From the NCBI GenBank assembly GCA_039707465.1, contig CM077643.1, forward strand, positions 373,470,419 to 373,534,418: a DNA stretch of 64,000 nt, written 5' to 3'. Positions 24,954 through 36,811 of this stretch are shown here, piece by piece. This DNA is from Rhabdophis nuchalis (taxonomy: Eukaryota > Chordata > Lepidosauria > Squamata > Natricidae). The first letter of the stretch is position 1; every line of letters begins with the position of its first letter. The notes beneath the pieces were generated by a model. The model searched no databases. It saw only the letters and a list, made by a program, of their open reading frames with translations, and was not told where the DNA came from. Position numbers and translations under genes: made by a program.

Positions 24954-27050
24954 GGAGATCGTTTCTGGCTTCGGACGCGGACGGACGTGGATTCCACACG
25001 TCCGCCACTGTGTTGCCTCAGCTGCACCTTCGGGTGCGGGGGGGACGGGCATAATCCCCCCCTCTGTATGGGCGGCTTGCGGTGAGGGCCCCCATCTCGA
25101 TGGCGGTCAGGGGGGCTGCTCCCGCTTCGCCCCAGGGGCTGAGGAACTTTCGCGGGGGGAGTTTCCCTTTCACCGAAGGAGCTGGAACATAGAGGATTTT
25201 GCAAGAAGCTGAAACGCCGGGGCTGAATGGCTGCGCCGAGGCTCCGGATTAGAAAAATGATATGTGCCTTATTTAGACTTTTTTGCATTCAATTTTATGG
25301 AAAGAGAAGATAGGGGGGAGTTGGAAACAACCCCCCTGGAACTAAAGCGGCATTGGAGAAAGATTCCCACAATGCAGAGAGAGTGAAAGTCACATCCGTT
25401 GGATTTATTGAAAAAGGAAATCTCTTGTTAAATAAGGGATTGCTGTTAGACAATGTATCCCGAGCCTTGCTACATTTTAAATTGATTGTTTTCCCTCTTG
25501 CTTTTTTCACCCTGCCGGCAAGGCGGAAAGATGGCGTTCTCTTTGTTCCCAGGATGGAACATTTCTTCCTTGGAAATAAGCATTCCTCTATTTTAACAGA
25601 AATTAGATTAATTTTAAAATATATAAGAAAAGGACCTGCTCTGGTGTCTTTTGGTGCTCTCCTCCCTTGTGAAACCTTCTGCTTTTGTTTGGAAAGTTTT
25701 TTCCTTTTTTCTTTTTTCTCTCTGGACATTGCAAATTTAATTTGAATTACAGCTGCTTTTGTCTCGGACTTCACGGACTGCCCGCCCAACAGCACCATTT
25801 TTTTTCTTCCTTTCCTCTCTATGCACCAACACTTAAAATTTTAATTATGGCATCGAGGAAACCTCCATCTGGGAAATCAAGCTCTGCTCCAGCATCTACA
25901 AAAGCCAGCCCATCCTCACAACCAAAGATTTCAGCTTTGTTACAGAAGGAAACAGAAGTAGAGGATCCTAAGTCACCAAATCCTCAGCCATTAAATGTAG
26001 AGGAGATGTTTCAAAAAATAATGAATGAAATGCAACAAATCCGGAAAGACAATTTAAGCACAAGATTGGAACTATTGGAGGCGCAAAGAGAAATAACAAA
26101 TAATAAACAAAAAATTGAGGGGCTGGAAGGGGGGGCGGTTGAGATGAAGGAAGAGATAAAAGATTTTAAGAAAGAAATTATAGATATTACTGGTCAAATG
26201 TCTAAAATTGATTTTGAATGCATCTCTTTCTTTTTAAGATTTCAGAATATTCCAGAATCACCTAACGAGAATTTAAAAGAACTGATGGCTACTATGTTAG
26301 CGGATTATATTAAGAAAGATAAGGAATTTATCTGGGGGGACATTGATTTGATTTATAGAATTAATTCAGCATTTGCCAGAATAAATGAGGTACCCAGAGA
26401 GATACATATTAAGTTTATAAGAAGGTCAACGAGGGATGAGATACTGAGAGCGCAAAGAGGGGGCCCTTTGATGTATCAGCAAAACGAGGTGGCCATATTG
26501 AAGCAGATCCCAAAGAAAATACGAGATATAAGAAGGAATTATTCCTTCTTAACAAAAAAATTATTCAAAAAGGGGGTGTGGTTCAAGTGGTTGATGCCGG
26601 AAGGGATGCTGGTATTCTGGGAGGGAGGAAGAGTTAGAATCAAAACAGTAGAAGAGGCACAGAATTTTCTTTAAAAACACTCACCAATCCTGGATGATGA
26701 TGAGATGGGAACGGGAGGGGCCACGGGTCCGCCTGCTGGTGGGGGGGAGGAGGAAGAGACTATAGCAAAGAGGCTCAGATCACAAAAATAACTTGTTATA
26801 TATTTTTTTATGATAGTAATTCCTGTACGGATGTCAATAGAACAAAGCAATTGAATGTATAAAATAATATGAAAACTTATGATTTTAAATGTATATACCC
26901 CTTCCTTTTATTATTTTTTAATGGAATATGTATGAAGACTTGGAGGCGGTCATCAAACCCGATGTGGAAGCTCCAAAATATTATCTAATACCTTATTTAC
27001 CCCTTTCCTGTTATAAATTGTTAAAACCAATAAAACTTTTTCAAAAAAAA
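24954..27050 (+). mobile_element. L1-type element carrying only ORF1 (HAL1-like)
   Basis: An exact 17-bp target duplication AATGCTTGCTAAAATGG (24,937-24,953 and 27,051-27,067) brackets a 2.1-kb unit. It has a GC-rich 5' UTR, one ORF1-like frame, a short AT-rich 3' UTR with AATAAAA and a poly(A). No ORF2 sequence lies between ORF1 and the tail, and both ends appear complete, so the missing ORF2 is not a result of 5' truncation. A 5'-truncated relative lies at 34,298-35,220. Confidence 0.85.
25847..26674 (+). CDS. L1 ORF1-like RNA-binding protein, C-terminally truncated
   Basis: About 275 residues from ATG at 25,847. It has a Ser/Pro/Lys-rich N-terminus, a coiled-coil-like stretch (MQQIRKDNLSTRLELLEAQR), an RRM-like middle (FLRFQNIPE) and the L1 ORF1p C-terminal domain (NEVPREIHIKFIRRSTRDEI, then WFKWLMPEGMLVFWEGGRVR). 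L1 ORF1p trimers coat the element's RNA. The frame ends at TAA where the copy at 34.8 kb has AAA in the same context (FLKKHSSIL), so the last 40 or so residues were lost to one base change. An upstream in-frame Met at 25,685 lies in what looks like 5' UTR. Confidence 0.8.
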   Translation: MASRKPPSGKSSSAPASTKASPSSQPKISALLQKETEVEDPKSPNPQPLNVEEMFQKIMNEMQQIRKDNLSTRLELLEAQREITNNKQKIEGLEGGAVEMKEEIKDFKKEIIDITGQMSKIDFECISFFLRFQNIPESPNENLKELMATMLADYIKKDKEFIWGDIDLIYRINSAFARINEVPREIHIKFIRRSTRDEILRAQRGGPLMYQQNEVAILKQIPKKIRDIRRNYSFLTKKLFKKGVWFKWLMPEGMLVFWEGGRVRIKTVEEAQNFL

Positions 27051-27199
27051 AATGCTTGCTAAAATGGTTTCTCCCCATGCTTTTGCCTTCTCTATGTTGG
27101 GGATTATTAAAATCATCTCATTTATGTACCACTTTTTCTTTTCATATTCTTTTTCTTTATATTTATTAAGAAATTTACATAAAGTAAGAGACAAATGTA

Positions 27200-27276
27200 A
27201 AGAAGAAAGAAGGAAGGAAGGAGGGAAGGAAGGAAGGAAGGAAGGAAGGAAGGAAGGAAGGAAAGAATGAAAGAAA

Positions 27277-27349
<73 letters not shown>

Positions 27350-27360
27350 AGGAAGAAAAA
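27200..27360. repeat. (GAAG)n/(GAAA)n purine microsatellite
   Basis: GGAAG units grade into GAAA units over about 160 bases. Confidence 0.95.
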
Positions 27361-30172
27361 CTAAATGTATGAAATGTAATGACTTTTGATGTTCTCTTCT
27401 CTTCAGCAAATAACTGCAGTCTTCTAATCCTTCCTCTTCCTCTCCAATAAGTGAGTTATATTCTTATATTCATGTCATATTCTGACATGAGATGAGACAC
27501 TGACAGCCACATCACCATAAGCAGAACCTCTGTCTTTTTAGTTGTATCTGTTCAATACAAACTTGATCCCATTAAACTTGATTTCCCTCCCATCCCTGCT
27601 CCGTAATAAAAGAGAAAAAAAAGAGGTTTTATAATTTGAGCGCTTGCTGGTTAATTAATAGATAATAATAATAATAATAATCTTTATTGTCATTGTAAAA
27701 ATTACAAGGAAATTGGTTAGATGGTGAACAAGATATTTTTTTCTAAATATAGGCACTCATGAGACAGATACCTCTAAATCTCACTGTCTGACCTTTTCAA
27801 ATAAAAACACTTTCAAGCTTCTCCTTTTCAATGCAAGGCCACATGTCTCTGGAACAATATATAGCTCTGTGAGAACAACTCTGGCTATTTCTTATTTTGG
27901 ATTTAGGGACAGAATCGGGTCATTTTGCAAGCCAAAATATTGAGTAGGGGAAGCAAGAAACTTCTTTGTTTGCATTTTGCAAACAAGAGTAGAAGAATTC
28001 ACATATTTCCCTATGAGAAGCTCATGACTACATACTTTCTCACCTTAATCTTTAGTACATGTTGTTAATGATGCTTTTAACTTGTTGTCTGTCAGTTGTA
28101 TATACGGTTTCTCTAGAAGACCATTTATTAAACTTTTGCATCTTCCAAAAGCATATTTCTTAAGAAGCCAAACCCTGGAATTATTTTCATCTTGGAGCAA
28201 ATAGCCATAACTCAAATGCATTGTTAACTTTGTTCCTAACTCTGATTTATCTTTTTCGTTTATTTATTTTTATATTTTATTGAAAACCACCCAGTCATTT
28301 AACTGAGATGGGCAATGTAGAAGGGTATCGATATATTAATAAATAAATTTTTCTTATTTCTCTCTTTTATTTAAATGTCATGACGTGTTATTTTATTCAT
28401 GCAATTGTTGTTGACGTAATTAGGCATCATCTGGTAAGACTCTACAATAAATATTCAGAAACCAAGACATAAATCCTTTTTACCTTTACCAAGTTGGTCA
28501 GCAGAAGTGATGGATAAATTCTTGCCCTTTGAAAGTAATTAAAAGGAGAAGCCAAGCATTACTTAATTGCATTGAAATTGGATGTCAAGGATACATTTGT
28601 ATATAATTCTATTACCAAATGTTGTCCTGGGAGCAAAATTCAAGCTGCTGAGAATTTGCTCATTTCAGTTAATAGGAAAATCCATCTGTTTATCTGGAGA
28701 GATCAAACTGGACCCCTTTGGAGTTGACTGAATTACAGTTTCCAGCATCCTTCACTTCTGACCAGGTTAGGAGGAACTGATGGAAGTTGATGTTTAATAA
28801 CTACTGGAAGACTACAATTTATTCCCTCTTGAAATATTACATGTATACTGAAATTTAGCCAGGATCAACAAACAACCATATCGAACAGAAACCTTTACAT
28901 TACTTACCAGTAATCAAGGATGGGGAGATACAAGTAGACCTCAACTTACAACCAAAATTGGGGCCCAAATTTCTAAGCAAGACATTTCTTAAGTGAATTT
29001 TGCCCCAGTTTGTGACCTTTCTTACCACACTTGTTAAATGAGTTACTGGAGTTGCTGAACTAGTAACATGGTTCTTAAGTGAATCTGGCTTCTCTACTGA
29101 CTTTGCTGGTCAGAAAGGTGATCACATGATCCCAGGATATTGTAACTGTCATAAATAGGAATCAGCTTCCAAGCATCTGAATTTTGATCAAGTGATCATA
29201 GGGATGCTGCAACAGTTGTAAATGTGACAAATAGTCCTAAGTCATATTTTTAAGACTTAACATATTGTACCTTATGATTCTTGATGAATGTATCTTTTCA
29301 TGTCCTTTTATGTACACTGAGATCATATGCATCAAAGACAAATTCCTTGTGTGTTCAATCACACTTGGTCAATAAAGAATTCCATTCTGTCCTGTTCTGT
29401 CCTGTTCTGTCCTGGCCTGTCCTGGCCTGGCCTGTTGTAACTTAGAAGGGCCAGCAAATAAACTGTTATAAGCTGAGGACTACCAGCATTATTAAAATTA
29501 ATGCATTAGCCTTAGCCGTCTAGCCAGTGGTGAGAGAAGACAGGTATATCTGGACATCTGGACATATTATCTCTGCATTTCAGATCTTCCTGGCTGCAAT
29601 TTCCTTTAATTCTAGGGTGGTTCAGAAATAACAGACATTTTAATCAACTTTCTGGACACACATTTTCATCATCAGTGTGATACCGATATCCTGATTTTTG
29701 CATACTCTGTTGAAACTGTGAGTACAGTTACTATATTCTGGATACTAACTGAAGCTGAAAGAACAGTAATAAAAATTGATCGAATTAAAAATTTGGCTGC
29801 TGCTGATTACCATTGGACAGAGGCTAATTTCTTTCCTGCCTCTAAGGCATCCTGGAGGCACCTGTTTGATTAATACAATCGAACTACTGGATTAGATGGA
29901 ACTTTGAGCCAGCCCAGCAGGGACTATGCCTGAAATGAATGTTAAATGTTAGCTGAATAATTGAGAAGTATAATGAGAAATCTTTCTAAAGGAAACTAGG
30001 TGAAATTCATAGCTGATGGATGAAGATTAAGGTGATAGCCAGATGGAAAATTCTTTTATTTTGGGAAACTGGATCTCAGCCTCTCAAACATATGCATCTG
30101 ATTGCTAGAATACCTTGCCTGGGTGCAGAATTTTAGTTCTTAAATTACTCTTTCTTGAAGATTAAAACTTAC
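27361..30172. other. BLK intron
   Basis: AT-rich, with a short 'aataataataatctttattg' LINE-tail-like piece near 27,660, a DNA-transposon relic at about 28,932-29,250 and a LINE-like 3' end at 29,265-29,450. No exon could be recognised. Confidence 0.4.
29265..29450 (+). mobile_element. Unnamed retroposon 3' end with TTCTGTCCTG repeats
   Basis: 'catcaaagacaaattccttg' and 'tcaatcacacttggtcaata', followed by tandem 'ttctgtcctg'. The reverse of the same sequence occurs at about 50,405-50,480. Confidence 0.6.
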
Positions 30173-30286
30173 TGGCGGTGCAGGTGGTGGAACTTTCCTT
30201 TTTATGGCTGTCTGAGGTTTCTGTCTATATAGAAAATTATTCCTTTCTTTCCTGTTTTTCGAGTTTCTGCTTTCACATAGTCCCAT
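30173..30286 (-). pseudogene. BLK: BLK N-terminal coding exon
   Basis: The start codon lies 7 nt inside an exon with acceptor TTTATTTCAG (exon edge about 30,293), and the donor is CCA|GTAAGT. It encodes 38 residues starting MGLCESRNSK: Gly2 fits N-myristoylation and Cys4 palmitoylation, then a basic stretch, ending in VPPPAPP. The donor phase is 0, but the next exon found (21,532) needs phase 1, so one short exon is unaccounted for. Confidence 0.75.
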
Positions 30287-30441
30287 CCTGTCTCTGAAAT
30301 AAATGCAAGCAGGACTGGCTTTAAACACGTGATTTCATGTCAATCCAAATGGGAGTATTTCAGAGATGCCTTTGGTTATGCTTATGGCGTGAGTATTCTT
30401 CAGGACTGGAATGTCCCCAACATTTTAAACATGGCTTAGAT

Positions 30442-30564
30442 CAGGGGTCTCCAACGTTTGCAACTTTAAGTCTGAAGGACTACAGCTCCCAGAGCAAAGC
30501 TGGCTGGAGAAGTCTGGGAGCTGAAATCCTTCAGACTTAAAGTTGCAAACGTTGGAGACCCCTG
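30442..30564. mobile_element. Foldback hAT MITE
   Basis: Hairpin arms starting CAGGGGTCTCCAACG. Exact duplication GCTTAGAT (30,434-30,441 and 30,565-30,572). Confidence 0.9.
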
Positions 30565-30749
30565 GCTTAGATGATAAGACACCATTAATTTAGTAATACT
30601 ATTTTAATCCTGCATAAAAGCAGCACCAAATAACCCTGTTGAGTTTGCAGCTCTTTAGTTAAGTTTGAGGAATGTCTGGAAGATGTTCATGTATCAGTTT
30701 TCTTTGGACGGTCTAGTTAAAGGTTATGAACCTAGATGAGCTGTGGTAT

Positions 30750-31222
30750 AATGACTCTGGAGACTCTGGAAAGAGTGCAAAGAAGAGCAACCAAGATGAT
30801 TAGAGGACTGGAGACTAAGACATATGAAGAACGGCTGCAGGAACTGGGTATGTCTAGTTTGATGAAGAGAAGGACCAGGGGAGACATGATAGCAGTGTTC
30901 CGATATCTCAGAGGGTGCCACAAAGAAGAGGGAGTCAAACTTTTCTCCAAGACACCTGGGGGCAGGACAAGGAGCAATGGGTGGAAACTAACCAAGGAGA
31001 GAAGCAACTTAGAACTAAGGAGAAATTTCCTAACAGTAAGAACAATTAACCTCTGGAACAGCTTGCCTCCAGCAGTTGTGAATGCCCCAACCCTGGAAGT
31101 CTTTAAAAAGATGTTAGACAGCCATTTGTCTGAAATGGTATAAGATTCCTGCCCATGCAGGGGGTTGGACTAGAAGACCTACAAGGTCCCTTCCAACTCT
31201 GCTATTGTATTGTATTGTATTG
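30750..31222 (+). mobile_element. LINE family B 3' end, open frame
   Basis: A 135-codon open frame (30,736-31,143) reads METLERVQRRATKMIRGLET to DSHLSEMV. The 3' UTR ends in (TATTG)n at 31,203-31,222. Confidence 0.88.
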
Positions 31223-31327
31223 ACAGCAACAATATGACAATGGCCATTCATAATATGCTTTTAATATAAATAGTGCCAGACTAATTCAATCACAAATTTG
31301 ATGAAATAAAAAGGTTAATTGTTTTAA

Positions 31328-31541
31328 AGGTGCTGTGTTTGTCAGCTGGAGAGCTGGCAGCCTGGGTTGGAGAACCAGAACTCCATGCAAAGGGGTGAGC
31401 ACCCATTTCTTGCGCCAACTCCTGCCCACCTAGCAGTTTGAAAACATGAAAATGCAAGTAGATGAATAGCTACCATTTCGGTGGGAAGATAATGGTGTTC
31501 CATGCATCTTCGGCATATGGCCATGCTGGCCACATGACCAC

Positions 31542-31542
<1 letters not shown>
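31328..31542 (+). mobile_element. tRNA-derived SINE fragment
   Basis: Same family as 57,863-58,210 ('ctagcagtttgaaaacatga', 'catgctggccacatgaccac'). Its 3' part is replaced by a GAAA microsatellite. Confidence 0.65.
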
Positions 31543-31639
<97 letters not shown>

Positions 31640-31668
31640 GAAGGAAGGAAGAAAGGAAGAAAGAAAGA
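31543..31668. repeat. (GAAA)n microsatellite
   Basis: About 30 units, with a few GGAA variants at the right end. Confidence 0.95.
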
Positions 31669-31802
31669 TTAGATGTCACACTTGTGCCAGGTACACGCAA
31701 CGGAAATGTAAAAAATTATTAAAAGGATAGGTAGATGGATACAGAGAGAGCAGGTATTATGTCATCCTTTATGACATAAAATACTCTGAGGGAGAAATAA
31801 AG

Positions 31803-32056
31803 TAGGTAGATAGGTAGGTAGAGGGATAAAGAGAGAGGGGGGGGAAATACAGTAGGTAGGTAGGTAGAGGGATAGAGAGAGATAGGGAAAAATACGATAG
31901 GTAGGTAGGTAGGTAGGTAGGTAGGTAGGTAGGTAGGTAGGTGGGTAGGTAGGTAGGTGGATAGAGAGAGGGAGAAATACAGTAGGTAGGTAGGTAGGTA
32001 GGTAGGTAGGTAGGTAGGTAGAGGGAGAGAGGGGGAAATGCAGTAGGTAGGTAGGT
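31803..32056. repeat. Compound (GTAG)n array with spacer units
   Basis: Runs of TAGG alternate at irregular distances with a spacer 'gatagagagagggagaaata'. The array is a higher-order repeat rather than a plain microsatellite. Confidence 0.92.
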
Positions 32057-32439
32057 TGGGGATTATAAGGTGGTTGTGTGTACGTGTTTGTGTGTGCATG
32101 TGTAGATCTACACACAGATTGGTTGGCCACTTAACCAGACTGGGCCACAGCAATGCGTGGCCGGGAACAGCTAGTAATAAATAAATAGCTTTGTGACACA
32201 ATACATTCTCACTATAATAGAAAAACCCTTGACTGATCTGATTGATCCAAACGAATAAAAGATAACTGCAAAATTTAAAATACAGAAAAACCAAATCTGA
32301 CAATTAATAATGAGAAAGTTTCAACTAGTTTCCTAGCCATGACTATTGAGACTACATACAGTTTGTTTGGCACAGTGTCTACAATATATGAACCACCAAT
32401 TCAGCGTCACTTAGGTGAGATGGGTGGTATATAAATTTG

Positions 32440-32690
32440 ATAAATAGCAATAGCACTTAGACTTATATACCACTTCATAGCACTTTTACAGCCCTCTCTA
32501 AGCATTTTCACAATCAGCCTATTGCCCCCAACAATCTGGGTCCTCATTTCATCCACCTTGGAAGGATAGAAGGCTGAGTTAATCCTTGAACAGGTGAGAT
32601 TTGAACTGCCAAACTGCAGCTAGCAGTCAGCTGAAATAGCCTGCAGTACTGCACTCCAACCACGGTGCCATCCTCGCTCATAAACATATA
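32440..32690 (-). mobile_element. tRNA-derived SINE (second family), antisense
   Basis: Matches 20,972-21,205: 'agcaatagcacttagactta' to 'accacggtgccatc'. Confidence 0.7.
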
Positions 32691-32987
32691 AAATGATAAA
32701 TAAAATTGCCAGGAGAGAGAAGTCACAATATGCCCCACCAGAATGAATCTGCCTCCTTGGAGATGAAGAAAACTTATCAATAGGGTGAGGTGAACTAGAC
32801 ATTGTCCCTAAAAGATTCATTTCTGCCAAAAAAAATCCGAGTGGCAAAATCTTAGAGAAATGTAACCAAGCTGTTACCAAATAAGGACATTTGTAATTGA
32901 GCGAGGGATGGAAAATATGGCTGTCAGAAACTGAACAGTTTCTTAAATTAGGCTTCTTTTTATCAACCAAAGCTATGCATCATATAT

Positions 32988-33463
32988 CCATGGCTCAGGA
33001 CCTAGTTATATGCGAGACCGTCTCCTGCCCCATACATCCCTTCGTCCGATCCGCTCCCACAGAGAGGGCCTTCTCAGGGTGCCGTCGGCCGGGCAATGCC
33101 AGTTGGCGATACCCAGGGGAAGGGCCTTCTCTGTGGCGGGCCCTACCCTTTGGAACGACTTACCCCATGAACTACGTACCATCTCAGACCTCCGCCTCTT
33201 CCGCCAGTGTCTTAAGACACACTTTTTCCATCAAGCCAGCCTAGCGTAACCTCCCGTTGTGACCGTTCTTAGATAGTTTTAATTTGGGGGATTTTATACA
33301 ATTTTAGCACAGGGTAGGGATTTAATATGTTTTTAAATTTTGTATTTTGTTATAATTGTTATGTTTTTAAATTTCCTGTGCGCCGCCCTGGGTCCTTTTG
33401 GGAGAAGGTGCAGGGTATAAATTCGAATAAAATAAAATAAAATAAAAATAAAATAAATAAATA
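32988..33463 (+). mobile_element. CR1 (family A) 3' end
   Basis: 'ccatggctcaggacctagtt' onward: encodes MRDRLLPHTSLRPIRSHREG to FHQASLA and stop, then UTR and (AATAA)n tail. Confidence 0.9.
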
Positions 33464-34280
33464 TCAACAAGCCCAGCATCTTTGTTTAGATAGTTGAAAT
33501 GCTGCAAGGACTTAATTACTGTTATTCATCTGAACCTGTAAAGACTTGCTGTCTTTAATTCTCCCACCTGAAAGCTTAGTGGTTAGCAGTTGGGGTCATG
33601 GTGAACCAGCTCCTATACCCCAACTGCTAGTTTTTAAAACAATCTTCATAAATTCAGTTGCTTTCCACCTGAAGAAGGTACCCTAAGGAAAGGAGATGCA
33701 AATGAAAAACGATGTGCAAACTGCCTTAATACCAGAGCTATGCAACTCTTGAAATACTGTTGATAATTCAGGACAGTGAACTATAAATGGATCTTGTAGA
33801 TGTGGGAAACATAGAAGAGGATGGCCTAAATCAGGGATGTCCAAACTTGGGAACTTTAAGATTTGTGGACTTCAACTCCCAGAATTCCCCAGCCAGCGTA
33901 GCTGGCTGGGGAATTCTGGGAGTTGAAGTCCACAAGTCTTAAAGTTCCTAAGTTTGGACATGCCTGGCCTAAATGAACTGCAGCAAGCATATTACGTGGA
34001 AAGGGAGTGTTCATCTTAGAAGAGAAACATCAGGAAATAGAATAGAAAGTGTATACTATGTAAAATTATTCATGGTGTAAATAAAGCACGGCAGCAGAAA
34101 GTGTTGTGTGGATTGGAATTATTCATAACTATCCAAGGAACCATAGGGATGAGAAATGCAGCCTAAATTAAAGAGAAATACATAAAGCACATCATTGAAT
34201 TATGTATTTTAGATGGTTTAACAAATAAATAAGATAGTTAGTTGTGATTGCTGTCTATAATTACAGGTGTGCCAATCTTC
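33464..34280. other. Intergenic with one foldback element
   Basis: Apart from the foldback MITE at 33,832-33,966, nothing is recognised. Confidence 0.4.
33832..33966. mobile_element. Foldback hAT MITE
   Basis: Arms starting CAGGGATGTCCAAACTTGG. Exact duplication GCCTAAAT (33,824-33,831 and 33,967-33,974). Confidence 0.9.
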
Positions 34281-34297
34281 AAAAGCATCCTTTGCTT

Positions 34298-35220
34298 AAG
34301 TGAGAACTTAAAAATGTTAATACTGAAATTGGAGATTTGTCTGGTCATATGTCTAGGATGGATTTTGAGAGGATGTCATATTTTTTAAGATTTCAGAATA
34401 TTTCTGAGGAATCTGGTGAATGCGTTCCTGATCTCATGAGTACAATTTTATCAGACTATTTACACAAACCCAAAGAGGAGATCAGGGGGGACATTGACCT
34501 AGTCTACAGAATAAACTCAGCATATGCCAGGATGAATGAAGTACCCAGAGAGATACATATTAAATTTGTTAGAAGGTCGACAAGGGAGGGAATCTTGAAG
34601 GCGCAGAGGGAGGGTCCGTTAATTTACCAACAAAAGGAAATAGCCATCTTGAAGCAGATCCCAAAAAAGATTAGGGAGATGAGACGGAAATATTCCTTCT
34701 TATCTAAAAAATTGTTCAACCACGGGATTTGGTTTAAGTGGGCGATGCCAGAAGGGATGTTGGTGTTCTGGGACGGAGGAAGAGTAAGGATTAAAACAGT
34801 TGCTGAGGCGGATGCCTTTCTTAAAAAACATTCCTCTATCCTGGGGGAAGATTCAGGGGGGACGGAGGGGGCCACGGCCCCGCCTGCTGGGGGCCAGGAA
34901 GGAGAACAAGAAGACACAATTGCCAAGAGACTTAGATCTAAAAAATGACTTTTATTTTTATTTTTATTAATACAGTATAATTTTTGTCTGGATGTTTGTA
35001 CACGACTGCCAGCATAGAATTCAGAATTTATATGTTTGCATTTATTTTCACCTTGTTGTATTATTGAAAAATGTATTACCAATGTCTTGTTAAGAAGCCC
35101 GGGAGGGCCAACGTTCCCGACGTGAAAGTTCTCAAAATATCTTTTCAATTCACCTTACCCTACCCTTTTTTGTTAAAAAATTTGTAAAACTCAATAAAAC
35201 TTTTTCTATATATAAAAAAA
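34298..35220 (+). mobile_element. L1-type ORF1-only element, 5' truncated
   Basis: An exact 17-bp duplication AAAAGCATCCTTTGCTT (34,281-34,297 and 35,221-35,237) surrounds the 3' two-thirds of ORF1 (open frame 34,337-34,948, ending KRLRSKK) followed directly by a 270-base 3' UTR and poly(A). Again no ORF2 lies between ORF1 and the tail. It resembles the copy at 24,954-27,050 but is diverged from it. Confidence 0.85.
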
Positions 35221-35237
35221 AAAAGCATCCTTTGCTT

Positions 35238-35764
35238 CAAGACATGTCCATGTAAAGTCCACCAAAAACTGCATCACAAGGCAACATTGCCCCCTTGCTT
35301 CTAAGAGCAAAGAGAAGCAACCAAGTTATTTCCCTTTGCTCTGCTTCACAGCTGTTCGGCACATGAAGATATCAGAAAAGGCTTTTGGCTGTTTAATCTT
35401 TAATCCTAAAAGATTTAAAAGCAACAGCAATTTTAAGATTCTTTGCTTCAGTGAAGAGAATCACTCCTGTACTGGTACCAAGGAGACAACGCAGATGTAT
35501 CCATGTCATCACCGGGAACCATGATCCATTCTAGGGCATCTTTACCTTTTAAAATAAATACACCATTATATCAATAGAAGAGAATATATGTAGCTCAGGA
35601 TTGAATTAGGAAGTCCTTGCTGCTCTCTGAACTTGATTGTTTTCTTGAAGATGTTTTAGTACCAGAATAGATCATATCTAAAAGTGAATGGAGTCGACTG
35701 TCTGTTTATACACAGCAGTTGCCTTAAGAGTGTTGTGTTGTGTTTTGTTTTTTGCTTAGTAATG
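35238..35764. other. Intergenic, nothing recognised
   Basis: A 62-codon frame at 35,336-35,524 ends in a Cys-containing stretch (CFSEENHSC), but the cysteine spacing does not fit a defensin and there is no other support. Confidence 0.4.
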
Positions 35765-35772
35765 TCTTAGGG

Positions 35773-36724
35773 CAGGGGCCCCCAACCCCCGGGCCGTGGA
35801 CCGGTGCCGGTCCGTGGCTGGGTGGGAGCCGGGCCGCAGGGCTGGAGAGGAGGAGGAGGGAGGAGGGGGCAGCCCCCTGAGCAGAGCGCGCGGGAGAACG
35901 CAGGCGCGGCTGTTCGCGCCGTTGGAGTGTGGCTCTTCCTCCACCCTCGTCGACGGAGGGACTCCTGGGCGCCGCCGGACCGGCCACCGATTCCCTCCCC
36001 TGCTGGCATGCTGGCCACTCGTTTTCTTTCAGGGGCTGCGGAGGCTCCGCGGGCGGGGGAGGGAACTGGCGGCCGTAGGGAGGGTTGCTCCGGCGGCGCC
36101 CAGGAGTCCCTCCCCCACCATCCTCCTGCGTTCTCCCGCACACTCTGCCCAATGGGCTGCCCCCTCCTCCCTCCTCCTCCTCTCCAGCCTGGCTCCTACC
36201 CAGCCACGGAGCCTGAACGAGCGAACGAGCGACCAAGAGCGGCAGGCGGGCTCAGGAGGCTGGGGGGACGACGACGACGATGACAGACACACATAGAGAG
36301 ACAGAGAGAGGGAGGGAGGGAGAGAAAGATAGACAGAGACACAGAATGAGTGATTGAGTGAATGCAAGACAGACAGACACATGCACACAAACACAGAGTG
36401 ACAGAGATGGGCGGATGAAGGAGAGAGACAGAGAGAGAGAGAAAGAAAAAGAGAAAGAAAGAAAAAGAAAGTGGGAGGGAGAGAAAGACAGACAGACAGA
36501 GAGAAAGAGACAGAAAGGAAAGAAAGAGACAGAAAAAGATACAGAAAAAGAGAAAGAGAGAGCGAGAAAGAGAGAAAGAGCAAAAGAGAAAAAGAAAGAA
36601 AGAGAAAGTAATAAAGAGAGAAAGGGAAAGAGAGAAAGAAAGAAATAGAGAGAGAGAGAAAGAGGGAAAGAAAGAGAGAGAGAGAAAGAAAGAGAGAGAA
36701 AGAAAGAAAGAAAAAGAGAAAAAG

Positions 36725-36811
<87 letters not shown>

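Noticed and set aside
31719..32303. Frame with repeated YLPTYLPT
   Set aside because: It translates the (GTAG)n array.
35336..35524. Small Cys-containing frame near the defensin cluster
   Set aside because: Cysteine spacing does not fit a defensin, there is no CC pair, and no signal exon or splice site supports it.
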